DNA of 64,000 nt from UBA4802 sp964509195 (GTDB lineage: Bacteria > Spirochaetota > UBA4802 > UB4802). The notes under the pieces are model-generated. The model was not told where the DNA came from, ran no database searches, and saw only the letters and a program-made list of their open reading frames with translations. The stretch is from positions 26,549 to 90,548 of the forward strand of contig CAZDWJ010000013.1 in the NCBI GenBank assembly GCA_964509195.1, given 5' to 3'. Below, one piece after another: positions 34,002-43,358 of the stretch (positions within the stretch are counted from its first letter, which is position 1; every line of letters begins with the position of its first letter). Position numbers and translations under genes: made by a program.

Positions 34002-35780
34002 ATGCAATGGAATGTAAAAGAGCCTTTAAAAGAATTAATAGCAAGGAAAAATATTAAAAATTCATTAATTTTCATTGGTGCGTTTTTTATTTTTGCCATA
34101 ATCATTGCATTTCTTCTGCCTTCCCAGGGTGAAAATATTTCAATAGGCGAAGGCTTTTTTGTTAATCTGGTCATGATTGTCCCTATTGCAGCTGCGGTTT
34201 TTTTTATACTAATATCTTTTCGGCTTCGTGTGCATCCTAAAGTTATTTATAGCAGCAGTATAAGAACAAAAATAGTTTTGGCATTAATTGTCATAGCTAC
34301 TGTACCAACCATACCTATCATTGTTATAACAAGCAATATTGTGAATACCACAATTAATCAATTTTTTACTGAAAAAACTATTACCGCATTAGAAAAGTCA
34401 GTTGAACTTGCTAATCAAAAAATATTAGAAACAGAAAATAATCTTGTACAACAGATGAATCAGCTAAAATATGATTTAAATAATAATTATATCAATCCTG
34501 CATATATGCTACATCCCGCGTTTAGTAACCGATATGCACAATTTAATACAGCAGTATTTGTAGCATTTTTTAAAACAAAAGGAATAATGCAAAATAGTAT
34601 TACATTGCTTTATAACAGCAAAGATAATGCGGATGTTATATCCAACATTATCACATTCCTGGAGCTAACACATGTCACTAATAAGGTCCATTGCAGCAGA
34701 TTATCGGTATTTAATTCCATGTATTCTGTTGCATATACTCAATATGGTCCATACTGTATTGTAATGTATACATTAATACCTAGAGAGATGATAGCAACTG
34801 CTGATTTTTTAAATGCTTCATTCAGCGAGTATAAGAAGCAGGAGTTTCTAAAACCATATTTTCAAACTGGTATTGGTATTGCATTGATATTGCTTTCACT
34901 GGGTATTATATTGCTTGCTATCGTTTTGAGCATTATGATATCGCAAAGTATCACGCGTCCGGTGTTTGAATTGGTTGAGGCAGCTGAAAAGATCGCAAAA
35001 GGTGATTTTTCAGTAAATTTGATTAGAAAAGAAAATGATGAAATAGCGGTATTATATGAATCATTTAACCAGATGGCCAGACAGCTTGATCATGGCAGGA
35101 AAATGATGTATCAGACACAGAAACTGCAGGCGTGGAGTGATATTGCCAGAAAATTAATACATGAGATTAAAAATCCTTTAACTCCTATTCGCCTTTCTGC
35201 AGAACGGCTTTACCGCAGGTATGAAGAAAATCATCCCGAATTCCCTGTAATTGTAAAAGATGCAACCAGCACTATTATTGATGAAGTTAATATTTTAATG
35301 AATATGCTTTCAGAGTTTTCAAAATTTGCCCGTCTGCCAGAAATTAATCTGGCAAAAGAAAACATTAATACTATTCTTGAAAACTGTGTTTCTATCTATC
35401 AGGGTAATGATGCTATTACATTTGTTATTGAACTGGATGCCAATATTCCACCTGTTATGTGTGATCGCAATCTATTACGCCAGGCTTTTTTAAATATTAT
35501 ACAGAATTCAATTGAGGCAAAATCAACAGTGATCACTGTTTCCAGTCAATATGATAGCACAAAAGAAGTAATAAATGTAATATTTAAGGATAATGGAGTG
35601 GGTATCCTAGAAGAAAATGTAAATAAAGTCTTTGAGCCAACGTTTTCTACTAAAGAAAGTGGCATGGGACTTGGGCTTGCAATAGTAGAAAAAATTATTA
35701 TTGACCACAAATGGAATATTACCTGTGATTCAAAACTGGGGCAGGGAACACAATTTATAATTACTATTCCTCTGAAATAG
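34002..35780 (+). CDS. ntrY: NtrY-like membrane sensor histidine kinase
   Basis: The protein is 592 aa. Transmembrane segments lie at about 20-40, 50-72 and 88-110, followed by an extracytoplasmic region, a fourth segment at about 288-315, a HAMP domain (ITRPVFELVEAAEKIAKGDF), the dimerisation/phosphoacceptor helix with IHEIKNPLTPIRLSAERL (the NPLTPI form is typical of NtrY rather than NtrB), an N box NIIQNSIEAKS and G boxes DNGVGILEEN and GMGLGLAIVE. No PAS domain is evident. It is expected to control the adjacent sigma-54 activator. Confidence 0.9.
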   Translation: MQWNVKEPLKELIARKNIKNSLIFIGAFFIFAIIIAFLLPSQGENISIGEGFFVNLVMIVPIAAAVFFILISFRLRVHPKVIYSSSIRTKIVLALIVIATVPTIPIIVITSNIVNTTINQFFTEKTITALEKSVELANQKILETENNLVQQMNQLKYDLNNNYINPAYMLHPAFSNRYAQFNTAVFVAFFKTKGIMQNSITLLYNSKDNADVISNIITFLELTHVTNKVHCSRLSVFNSMYSVAYTQYGPYCIVMYTLIPREMIATADFLNASFSEYKKQEFLKPYFQTGIGIALILLSLGIILLAIVLSIMISQSITRPVFELVEAAEKIAKGDFSVNLIRKENDEIAVLYESFNQMARQLDHGRKMMYQTQKLQAWSDIARKLIHEIKNPLTPIRLSAERLYRRYEENHPEFPVIVKDATSTIIDEVNILMNMLSEFSKFARLPEINLAKENINTILENCVSIYQGNDAITFVIELDANIPPVMCDRNLLRQAFLNIIQNSIEAKSTVITVSSQYDSTKEVINVIFKDNGVGILEENVNKVFEPTFSTKESGMGLGLAIVEKIIIDHKWNITCDSKLGQGTQFIITIPLK

Positions 35781-35789
35781 GTTGTTGCT

Positions 35790-37145
35790 ATGGCAAAGAT
35801 ACTGGTTGTTGATGATGAAAAAAACATATTAAATACCACGAAAGCCATTTTGCAGGATGAAGGTCATGATGTGTATACTGTTGAAAATGGCAATAGTGCA
35901 GTACAATTTATCAAATCCAATGAGTGCGATGTTGTATTTCTGGATGTGTGGCTTCCTGATATTGATGGAGTGGAGGTGCTGCAACGCATCAAACAAATAA
36001 AGCATGATATTGCTGTCATCATGATTTCAGGGCACGGATCAATAGATATTGCGGTAAAATCAACCCGGTTTGGCGCCTTTGATTTTCTTGAGAAGCCACC
36101 TTCAATTGAACGAGTGATAACATCATTAAATAATGCTATTGAACAGATTCAACTTAAAAGGGAGAATATCCAGTTAAAGAAAAATATTACAATGGAAGAT
36201 GAAATGATTGGCAACTCTCCTGCAATGCAGGAGGTAAAGCGAATCATTGATACCGCTGCGTCAACCAATGCCAGGGTTTTTATAACTGGTGAAAATGGCA
36301 CGGGAAAGGAACTGGTAGCAAGGGCAATATACCGTAAGTCAAAGAGAAGTGATCAGCCGTTTGTAAAGGTTAACTGTGCGGCAATACCTGATGAGCTTAT
36401 TGAAAGTGAATTGTTTGGACATGAAAAAGGTTCATTTACAGGAGCTGTCGGCCGCAGGCTAGGAAAATTTGAATTGGCTGATAAGGGGACAATATTTTTA
36501 GATGAGATATGCGATATGAGCCCCAGCGCTCAGGCTAAAGTATTGCGTGTGCTACAGGAACAGCAGTTTGAACGGGTTGGTGGCAATGATGTCATCACAG
36601 TTGATGTGCGGGTGATTGCTGCTACCAATGTTGATGTGAAAGAGGCAATTGAGCAGGGTCGCTTTCGTGAGGACCTTTACTATCGACTCAATGTTATTCC
36701 TATCTATGTTCCTCCTCTTTCAGAGCGCCGTGAAGATATACCGCTGCTTGTAGATTATTTTCTTGAAAAATTTTCGCGTGAACATGGCTTAGGCTTAAAA
36801 CAGATGGGTGACAGCGCTATGGATTTTCTTGTTAACTATTCATGGCCTGGCAATGTACGGGAACTTAAAAACGTTATTGAGCGACTCACCATTATGGTGC
36901 CCTCTGAAACCATACAGGTACAGGACATAACCAAACACATTGAATCCTATGACTATGAGGATACAATTGCCAGGGAAACATCCAGTTTGAAAAAAGCACG
37001 CGAACAGTTTGAAAAAGAATATATCATAAAAATGTTGAAGCAATATGATAAAAATATATCAGCAACAGCTAAGGCGTTAGGAATTGAGCGTACTAACTTG
37101 CACCGAAAGATACGGCAATATCATATTAATATTGAAAGGCTGTAG
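35790..37145 (+). CDS. ntrX: NtrX/NtrC-type sigma-54-dependent response regulator
   Basis: The protein is 451 aa. The receiver domain has DDEKN and the phosphoacceptor in VFLDVWLPDIDG (about D52). The AAA+ domain has Walker A GENGTGKELVARAIY, the sigma-54 contact loop GSFTGA (Ser in place of the second-position Ala of GAFTGA) and GTIFLDEICDMSP. The C-terminal Fis-type HTH is NISATAKALGIERTNLHRKI. Cognate partner of the upstream kinase and user of the RpoN encoded in the same gene run. Confidence 0.93.
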   Translation: MAKILVVDDEKNILNTTKAILQDEGHDVYTVENGNSAVQFIKSNECDVVFLDVWLPDIDGVEVLQRIKQIKHDIAVIMISGHGSIDIAVKSTRFGAFDFLEKPPSIERVITSLNNAIEQIQLKRENIQLKKNITMEDEMIGNSPAMQEVKRIIDTAASTNARVFITGENGTGKELVARAIYRKSKRSDQPFVKVNCAAIPDELIESELFGHEKGSFTGAVGRRLGKFELADKGTIFLDEICDMSPSAQAKVLRVLQEQQFERVGGNDVITVDVRVIAATNVDVKEAIEQGRFREDLYYRLNVIPIYVPPLSERREDIPLLVDYFLEKFSREHGLGLKQMGDSAMDFLVNYSWPGNVRELKNVIERLTIMVPSETIQVQDITKHIESYDYEDTIARETSSLKKAREQFEKEYIIKMLKQYDKNISATAKALGIERTNLHRKIRQYHINIERL

Positions 37146-37191
37146 CAAGTAGCTTTTCATAATTAAATTCTTGAGTACAGCAGAGAATACT

Positions 37192-37818
37192 ATGTATCAT
37201 TTATTAAAAGAAGCCATTGGAATGCACCTACAGTATGGCACACGCGTGCCTCTTGTGATTGCTTATACTGATGAGATAAATTATTTAGTAAACAGGAAAA
37301 CTGTTTCTGAACCAGTATTACATACACTGCAGCAAAAAGTACAGCATGCGGTAGCACAGTGCACTAAATGTACAGCCACTGAAAAAAATACAATACATGG
37401 CGGTGATGCTTCGTCAGGGATTATGATTATACTTAATCCGCCATCCATGCTTTCGTCTGTTGAAAAGAAGGTATTGCAGCCTGAAGTTGATGTGATGCTT
37501 GATAAAATGATGAAAGCAATACATGTTGATAGTAAAACCTGCTATATTACCCACATGATTAAATGCGAAAGCCAGCGTGAACTTCCCGGCACCATGTTTT
37601 CACATTGCCAGAACCTTCTTGTAAAAGAAATTGAACTGGTAAAACCACGGATAATTATTGTCATGGGAGAGATGCGTCCACTACAGAAAATTGTTAAAAA
37701 TAGCAGTGGCATACAGTGGTTTGATATAGAACATCCCATTACACTTATAAAAAATCCTGAATTAAAAAAACCTGCATGGAATACACTAAAGCTTGTGAAA
37801 GCAACACTGGGTGCGTAG
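37192..37818 (+). CDS. Uracil-DNA glycosylase superfamily protein, diverged (family 4-like)
   Basis: The protein is 208 aa; ATG at 37192 preferred over a TTG at 37171. The family 4 plan is visible: CTKC (about 65-68) near the start, a KC (about 127-128) and a further Cys in SHC, spaced for a [4Fe-4S] cluster; helix ITHMIKCES; VKPRIIIVMGEM; and C-terminal HPITLIKNPELKKPAWNTLK. The first catalytic motif, GEAPG in family 4, is replaced by LNPPS, and the last motif reads HPI rather than HPS. It may have altered base specificity or be inactive. It abuts priA (3 bp), so a repair/replication role is plausible. Confidence 0.65.
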   Translation: MYHLLKEAIGMHLQYGTRVPLVIAYTDEINYLVNRKTVSEPVLHTLQQKVQHAVAQCTKCTATEKNTIHGGDASSGIMIILNPPSMLSSVEKKVLQPEVDVMLDKMMKAIHVDSKTCYITHMIKCESQRELPGTMFSHCQNLLVKEIELVKPRIIIVMGEMRPLQKIVKNSSGIQWFDIEHPITLIKNPELKKPAWNTLKLVKATLGA

Positions 37819-37821
37819 CGT

Positions 37822-39759
37822 ATGTATGTTGATGTTGCACTAGGTTTTCCCCTTGAAGGATTTTTTACATACAGCATTGATGATGTTTTGGTTAACAAGG
37901 GAATGCGTGTTGTCGTTAATTTTAATAACCGTAAAACAACCGGGTATGTTGTTGCGGTTCACAACAATGCTCCTGAATTTGAAGTAAAGCCTGTCATTAA
38001 ATTGCTTGATGAACAGCCCATCTTTGATGACCGTCTGCTTGCACTGGCACAGTTTGTTGCCAGTCATTATGTGTGTTATTTTGGTGAGGCACTTGGCACA
38101 GCACTTCCTTCAGGAAAATCATACAAAACAAGAACAAAACCTGTTTTAAGTGGCGATAGCTCCAAAGAGGTAACCCTCACTGCACAGCAGCAGGAGATCT
38201 ATACAGCAATCCTCAATCAACCGCACAGAGCACACTGCATATATGGAATAACCGGTAGTGGCAAAACCGAAGTATACATTGCCCTTGCAAAGGAGATGAT
38301 CAGGCAGGGTAAGTCAGTGCTGTATTTAGTGCCAGAGATTTCTATCTCATCACAGATGTTTCAGCGCCTGCAGGCTGTATTTGGAAAGACGTTGGTGATG
38401 TATCATAGCGGAATGAATCCAAATGAGCGGCTTGACAGCTGGAAGCGTTTTTATAACGGTGAGGCAATGATTGCGGTTGGTACACGCTCAGCAGTTTTTA
38501 TGCAGGCTCCTACGCTAGGCCTTATTGTAATAGATGAGGAAAACGATACCTCATACAAAGAAAATAGCACCCCCCGATACCATGCACGCACAGTAGCGTG
38601 GTACAGGCACCGTAATGAAGGTGCACTGCTGGTGTTGGGTTCAGCAACGCCATCTCTTGAAACACTGTATGCAATAGAGCGAAGTATAATTATCAAGCAT
38701 CAGCTGCACAAGCGTTTTGGAAATGCTAAGTTGCCTGAATTAGAGATAGTACCTGTGAAGGTTTCTGGTGGAAAAACACTGTTTTCCAATAAATTATTGT
38801 TTTCAATCAAGAAAGCTCTGGAAGCAGGGGAGCAGGTTATATTACTATTAAACAGGCGTGGTTTTGCTCCCGTTGTACTATGCCAGGATTGTGGCACTGG
38901 TGTACAGTGTCCGCATTGCAGCATAAGCCTGACTCACCACAAGCAAAAGTTATTATGCCATTATTGCCATTATGAAACCGTGCTGCCAGATCATTGTGAC
39001 AATTGCGGTTTAAAAAATTTAGTTCTGGTGGGCAGTGGAACACAAAGGGTTGAAGAAGTGCTCCAAAAAATGTTTCCTGCCGCACGGATTGTGCGACTTG
39101 ATCAGGATTCTGCGCGGAAAAAAAATTTCATTGCAGGTGTTGTGAGTGACATGATGAACCGCAAAATAGATATTCTTCTAGGCACACAGATGGTGGCTAA
39201 AGGATTTGATTTTCCTAATGTATCTCTGGTAGGAGTAATTTTAGCTGATATTGGCCTTTTGCTTCCTGATTTCAGGGCAGTGGAACGCACCTTTGCTTTG
39301 CTTGTGCAGGTTGCAGGAAGAAGTGGGCGTAGTGATATTGCAGGCAAAGTAATCGTACAGACCTTCAATCCTGAAAATCCATTGTTTCACTTTTTAAAAA
39401 ACCATGACTACATAGGATTTTGTCAGAGAGAGCTTTCAATACGTAAAGCATTGCAGTATCCGCCCTATACACGCCTTGCGCGACTTGTGATCAGAGGTTT
39501 AAAGGAAGATGTTGTTTCCAGTGTTGCCAGACAATGCAAGGATGTATTACAGGAACTATCGCTACACTATACTGATGTGACACTATTAGGACCTTCAGAA
39601 GCACCGCTGTATAAAATAGCATCGCAGTATCGCTATCATATAGTTTTAAAATCGCACACTGTTGAAAATTTAAGTGCAATGATTGCACAATGTAAAAAAA
39701 AGATACATTTACAGGGGACATATTTAGAGATAGATATTGACCCACTTGACCTTTTATAG
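37822..39759 (+). CDS. priA: Primosomal helicase PriA
   Basis: The protein is 645 aa. An N-terminal 3'-end-binding domain precedes the helicase: Walker A GITGSGKTEVYIALAKEM, motif II LIVIDEENDTSYKE (DEEN where most PriA proteins have DEEH), VLGSATPSLETLYAI, then the zinc-binding insert (CQDCG, CPHC, CHYCHYE, CDNCG) and C-terminal helicase motifs (LGTQMVAKGFDFPNVSLVGV, VAGRSGR). It restarts stalled replication forks. Last gene of the long plus-strand run that begins at rpoN. Confidence 0.95.
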   Translation: MYVDVALGFPLEGFFTYSIDDVLVNKGMRVVVNFNNRKTTGYVVAVHNNAPEFEVKPVIKLLDEQPIFDDRLLALAQFVASHYVCYFGEALGTALPSGKSYKTRTKPVLSGDSSKEVTLTAQQQEIYTAILNQPHRAHCIYGITGSGKTEVYIALAKEMIRQGKSVLYLVPEISISSQMFQRLQAVFGKTLVMYHSGMNPNERLDSWKRFYNGEAMIAVGTRSAVFMQAPTLGLIVIDEENDTSYKENSTPRYHARTVAWYRHRNEGALLVLGSATPSLETLYAIERSIIIKHQLHKRFGNAKLPELEIVPVKVSGGKTLFSNKLLFSIKKALEAGEQVILLLNRRGFAPVVLCQDCGTGVQCPHCSISLTHHKQKLLCHYCHYETVLPDHCDNCGLKNLVLVGSGTQRVEEVLQKMFPAARIVRLDQDSARKKNFIAGVVSDMMNRKIDILLGTQMVAKGFDFPNVSLVGVILADIGLLLPDFRAVERTFALLVQVAGRSGRSDIAGKVIVQTFNPENPLFHFLKNHDYIGFCQRELSIRKALQYPPYTRLARLVIRGLKEDVVSSVARQCKDVLQELSLHYTDVTLLGPSEAPLYKIASQYRYHIVLKSHTVENLSAMIAQCKKKIHLQGTYLEIDIDPLDLL

Positions 39760-39799
39760 TTGTAGTATGTTTTAATGTTATAAAAAATCATTGCGATTA

Positions 39800-40297
39800 T
39801 TACATTTTTTCTTTCAGAATAATCTTTTTACCTGCAATGGTGAGATAAAAAATATCATCACTTTCTTCAAGGCGGTCAAGCAGTGTAAATGAGGCGGAAC
39901 GCTTGAATTTGGCAAGCATTGTGTTATTGCGAACATAGCAATAGAGTTCTCTTCCTTTGCGTACATGGAGAGTGGAATTATCAAGCTCCTCTTCCTCTCC
40001 CGTGCTTAATGTCAGTAGTACTTTTTCAAAATCAGCAAAGCCTTCAAAACGCGCTCCAGTCACAAATACTGGTGCATCTTCAACGATAATGGGGTAGGTA
40101 AACTGTGCATAGTGTATTACATACGTACCATCCTCAGTTATGTTCACTGATTTGTTGAAAAATTCAATTATACGTTTATTGGTAAAAGGCTGTCCATTAT
40201 GGTACCAGTTGCCTTCGGCATCCAGACGGATTTCATCAATCTTTTCGCCCTGTGCAAGTAGTTTTTTAATTTCATCAGGAATTTCAGGAAATTGCAT
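39800..40297 (-). CDS. DUF1285 family protein
   Basis: The protein is 165 aa. KIDEIRLDAEGNWYHNGQPF (about 19-38) followed by IIEFFNKSV, DGTYVIHYAQFTYPI and VEDAPVFVTG matches the DUF1285 pattern of a small cytoplasmic beta-rich protein. Function unknown. It lies 6 bp after the TPR gene, last in the ribH-nusB-TPR operon. Confidence 0.75.
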   Translation of the reverse strand: MQFPEIPDEIKKLLAQGEKIDEIRLDAEGNWYHNGQPFTNKRIIEFFNKSVNITEDGTYVIHYAQFTYPIIVEDAPVFVTGARFEGFADFEKVLLTLSTGEEEELDNSTLHVRKGRELYCYVRNNTMLAKFKRSASFTLLDRLEESDDIFYLTIAGKKIILKEKM

Positions 40298-40303
40298 AGT
40301 GTT

Positions 40304-42370
40304 CTACTTTAAAGATAATTCCTTTTCGTACGCNNNNNNNNNNATAGCCACCTTGCGGTTTAGCCTGATTTCCTCATTAGTTGGATCTAGCTCAGAAGCC
40401 TTTGTTAAAAACTGCAGTGACTTTTTATACTCCCGCTTTGCATAGTAGCAGCGCCCTATGTTATGGTATGCCTGCGCAACAATGCTGTCTTCACTGGAAG
40501 CTTCAAGTACCTGATAAAAAATCTCAATTGCTTTATCGTATTTATGCTGGTTATAGGCGATAGTCCCCATAGCAAGTAGCGCCTCAGGTTCATTAGGCGA
40601 AATTAAAAGAGCCTTTTGTAATGACTGCACTGCCTGCGCCTGTTGTTTTTCATCTTTTGCATTTGATAAAATTATACCAATATTGATATACGCTTTTTTT
40701 GCATATTCATTGTTGGCGTTGATGGCAATTACCCTGTTGAATGCTTCAAGCGCGTAATCATTTCTTCCTTTGGTATAATACAGCATGCCAAGTGTGAATT
40801 GTGCCTCCTGCAGGTTTGGCCACAGCCGTACCACTTTTATGTATTCATCAAGTGCTAAATCCAGGTAACCTTTTTCGTAGTAAAGGTCGGCAATGGCAAG
40901 GCGTGGTTTTGGGTTATCGGGATTATACTGCGCTGCGTCATTAAATGCTGCAACGGCAAGCTCAAGTTTTCCTGCATGTTTGTAGGCAATACCTAAATTG
41001 TACAGAGTAGAGCTATCTTTTGGATCAATTGCTAGTGCTTTTTTGTAAAAGCTCACTGCTTCGTCGTAGCGATGCTGATCGTCGCGGATACTACCCATAT
41101 TAGCATACGCAACGCGAGCATTTTCTGAGACCGGCTCGTATACAGTTATCTGCTTATAATATTCAAATGCTGTGTCAAGATCTCCTTTGCGGTAATACAA
41201 CTCAGCAAGTCGTGCTATTATGGCAACATTACGGTTTTTGATGGGTTGCAAGCGATCAAGCACTGCAATGCTTTCATCATAGCGTTCAAGGGAGGCATAT
41301 GCTTCGGAAAGGCCTTCTAAAAGCTTTTCTTCATACGCACCTGAAGATTCGGCTGCTTTAAATTCGGCCAGTGCTTTTTCATACTGCTGGCGCTGCATAT
41401 AGACAATACCAAGGTTATAGTGATTAACAGGCTCATTAGGGTCAAGCTGTATTGCCATGGTCAGGTATTTTTCGGCCATTGCGTAGTCGCGCCTGCCAGT
41501 ATAAAATGCCCCCAGACGGCTGTAGGCCAATTTTGCAATATTTCCGGAAGGATCAGCGGTTGCCGCTTTTTTAAAATATTCAACTGATGATAGCTCATCT
41601 CCAGTTTTTAAAAATGTTAAGCCGGTATTATACAGTGCCTGAGGATTGTTAGGTGCAATGTCCAGAGCTTTTGTATAGCTTTTAACTGCTTCAGGGAACC
41701 TGCCCATATCAAACAGTATGTTGCCTTTAAGGATCAATAAATCAGGATTATTATCATCACTATCAATGGCTTTTTCAATAGTAGAAAGTGCGTTAGGGTA
41801 ATCTTTCATGTGCCGGTACGCAAGTGCTAAATTTTTTAATATGGTGCTGTCTTTGGGCTTATATTTCAAAGCCCGCAAGAAGGTTTCGACAGCTTTTGTA
41901 TAGTCGCCTTTGTCGTCATATATCATACCAATGTAGGTGAGTGCAATTGCCTTGTCACTGTCAGGTGCGTCAGATTCAACCACCTGATTAAATTCATCAA
42001 TGGCACTGGTGTAGTTCTTTTTAAAGTAATATGTTTTCCCACGCAGAATATGCGGATTCTGTGAAGAGTCTTCAGGCATAAGTTTCTGGTCGCTTAAACC
42101 CGGGAGTAATCTATACCCATCTTCTGCAGTGGTTTGCTTTTGGTCTAAGAATGATGAGGGCTTTTTTATTACAGTAACTATCGCCACTGCTAATGCTACA
42201 AAAAAAATTAACGCAGATGCTGCAATCAATGGGTGGTATTTTTTTGGTATTGAAATGCCTTTAAAGTCTTTGTGTGGTGTTTCCTCTTTTTCTATAGAAA
42301 AAATACGCATACCTTCAGGCTGCGTACTTTCAGGAATGATGGTGAACCTGTGTTTTTTTACAGGAGGCAT
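40304..42370 (-). CDS. Membrane-anchored tetratricopeptide-repeat protein, gap near the 3' end
   Basis: About 688 aa. One transmembrane segment at about 48-68 separates a short cytoplasmic N-terminus (with a KKxHRF start) from some fourteen consecutive TPR units; typical ones read ALKYKPKDSTILKNLALAYR and AIQLDPNEPVNHYNLGIVYM. Such proteins serve as assembly scaffolds. The 10-N gap at 40334-40343 leaves the last few residues uncertain (…NRKVA, gap, AYEKELSLK). It starts 3 bp after nusB. It has an exact AGTAACTATCGCC motif at 42173-42185, inside the transmembrane segment coding region. Confidence 0.88.
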   Translation of the reverse strand: MPPVKKHRFTIIPESTQPEGMRIFSIEKEETPHKDFKGISIPKKYHPLIAASALIFFVALAVAIVTVIKKPSSFLDQKQTTAEDGYRLLPGLSDQKLMPEDSSQNPHILRGKTYYFKKNYTSAIDEFNQVVESDAPDSDKAIALTYIGMIYDDKGDYTKAVETFLRALKYKPKDSTILKNLALAYRHMKDYPNALSTIEKAIDSDDNNPDLLILKGNILFDMGRFPEAVKSYTKALDIAPNNPQALYNTGLTFLKTGDELSSVEYFKKAATADPSGNIAKLAYSRLGAFYTGRRDYAMAEKYLTMAIQLDPNEPVNHYNLGIVYMQRQQYEKALAEFKAAESSGAYEEKLLEGLSEAYASLERYDESIAVLDRLQPIKNRNVAIIARLAELYYRKGDLDTAFEYYKQITVYEPVSENARVAYANMGSIRDDQHRYDEAVSFYKKALAIDPKDSSTLYNLGIAYKHAGKLELAVAAFNDAAQYNPDNPKPRLAIADLYYEKGYLDLALDEYIKVVRLWPNLQEAQFTLGMLYYTKGRNDYALEAFNRVIAINANNEYAKKAYINIGIILSNAKDEKQQAQAVQSLQKALLISPNEPEALLAMGTIAYNQHKYDKAIEIFYQVLEASSEDSIVAQAYHNIGRCYYAKREYKKSLQFLTKASELDPTNEEIRLNRKVAXXXXAYEKELSLK
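40334..40343. other. Scaffold gap (10 N) in the TPR gene
   Basis: Ten Ns about 30 bp before the stop codon; the frame after the gap (AYEKELSLK then TAG) is only provisional. Confidence 0.97.
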
Positions 42371-42373
42371 TTT

Positions 42374-42787
42374 TTACCTCGTTTGTAATTCGTGCAACCG
42401 TATTGCGTCAAGAATCCCATTAATAAATTGCCCGGAATTTTCACTGCCGTAAATTTTTCCCAGTTCAATCCCTTCATCAATAGTGACAGCATGAGGAATA
42501 GAATCCAGATATAACAGGGCATAAATGGAAATCCTGAGTATTGATTTATCAACAGGGTTTATTCGTTCAAACTTCCAGTTTTTTGAATACTGCCGTATCA
42601 GGGCATCAATAGAATCTAAATTAGCTATGGTGCCCTCAATAAGGGTAATAGCAAAGTCCCTGATGTCCTCCGGGATTTCCTTATCTACCCATTGCAGGGC
42701 AACAAGTTCCTGGACAGGTGTACAGACGGTTTCGTACATGTACAGAGCCTGCATTGCATATTCACGGGCTTTTCGTCGGTGACCCAT
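42374..42787 (-). CDS. nusB: Transcription antitermination/rRNA factor NusB
   Basis: The protein is 137 aa. RRKAREYAMQALYMYE at the N-terminus and the C-terminal blocks PVDKSILRISIYALLYLD, AVTIDEGIELGKIYG and NGILDAIRL are diagnostic. It binds boxA RNA with NusE in rRNA antitermination. It overlaps ribH by one base (TAATG), the common ribH-nusB arrangement. Confidence 0.95.
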   Translation of the reverse strand: MGHRRKAREYAMQALYMYETVCTPVQELVALQWVDKEIPEDIRDFAITLIEGTIANLDSIDALIRQYSKNWKFERINPVDKSILRISIYALLYLDSIPHAVTIDEGIELGKIYGSENSGQFINGILDAIRLHELQTR

Positions 42788-43251
42788 TATCGTATCTTTT
42801 TATACAGTTGTGCCATCTCAATTGCTGCCATTGCGGCGTCAAAGCCTTTATTGCCTGATTTGGTTCCTGCTCGCTCTACTGCCTGTTCAATAGTATCGGT
42901 TGTAAGTACTCCGTATATAACCGGTATCTGCGATTGTAGCGATGCAAGCGCAACACCTTTTGAGACTTCTGCTGCCACATAGTCAAAATGTGGCGTTGCA
43001 CCGCGTATCACCGCACCTAAACAGATAACTGCGTCATAGCCTGCATTCTGGGCTACCTTCATTGCTACAGGTGGAATTTCAAATGCACCAGGCACCCATA
43101 TAACAGTAATATTTTTATCATCAGCATTGTGCCGCTGCAGGCAATCTAAGGCGCCTGATAAAAGTTTGTTAGTGATGAATTCGTTGAAACGTGACACTAT
43201 TATTGCAACCTTAAGGCCGGATGCATCTAATTTCCCTTCAATTGTGTTCAT
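42787..43251 (-). CDS. ribH: 6,7-dimethyl-8-ribityllumazine synthase
   Basis: The protein is 154 aa. Key blocks: VAIIVSRFNEFIT, WVPGAFEIPPVAMKVA, LGAVIRGATPHFDYVAAEV (with the catalytic His) and PVIYGVLTTDTIEQAVERAG. It performs the penultimate step of riboflavin synthesis. No FMN riboswitch can be seen in the 108 bp upstream; the only marked element there is GCGATAG at 43285-43291. Confidence 0.97.
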   Translation of the reverse strand: MNTIEGKLDASGLKVAIIVSRFNEFITNKLLSGALDCLQRHNADDKNITVIWVPGAFEIPPVAMKVAQNAGYDAVICLGAVIRGATPHFDYVAAEVSKGVALASLQSQIPVIYGVLTTDTIEQAVERAGTKSGNKGFDAAMAAIEMAQLYKKIR

Positions 43252-43358
43252 GGTTACCCTGCTTGTATTGTAATTTTGTTATATGCGATAGCTCATAATA
43301 GTAATTCTAATGCATTACAAAGTGTGTTTCAATATATTCTATTACGTCAAGTTATTTT

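Noticed and set aside
43252..43358. FMN riboswitch upstream of ribH
   Set aside because: The conserved RFN core elements are absent and the space is too short for a full riboswitch before the neighbouring gene.
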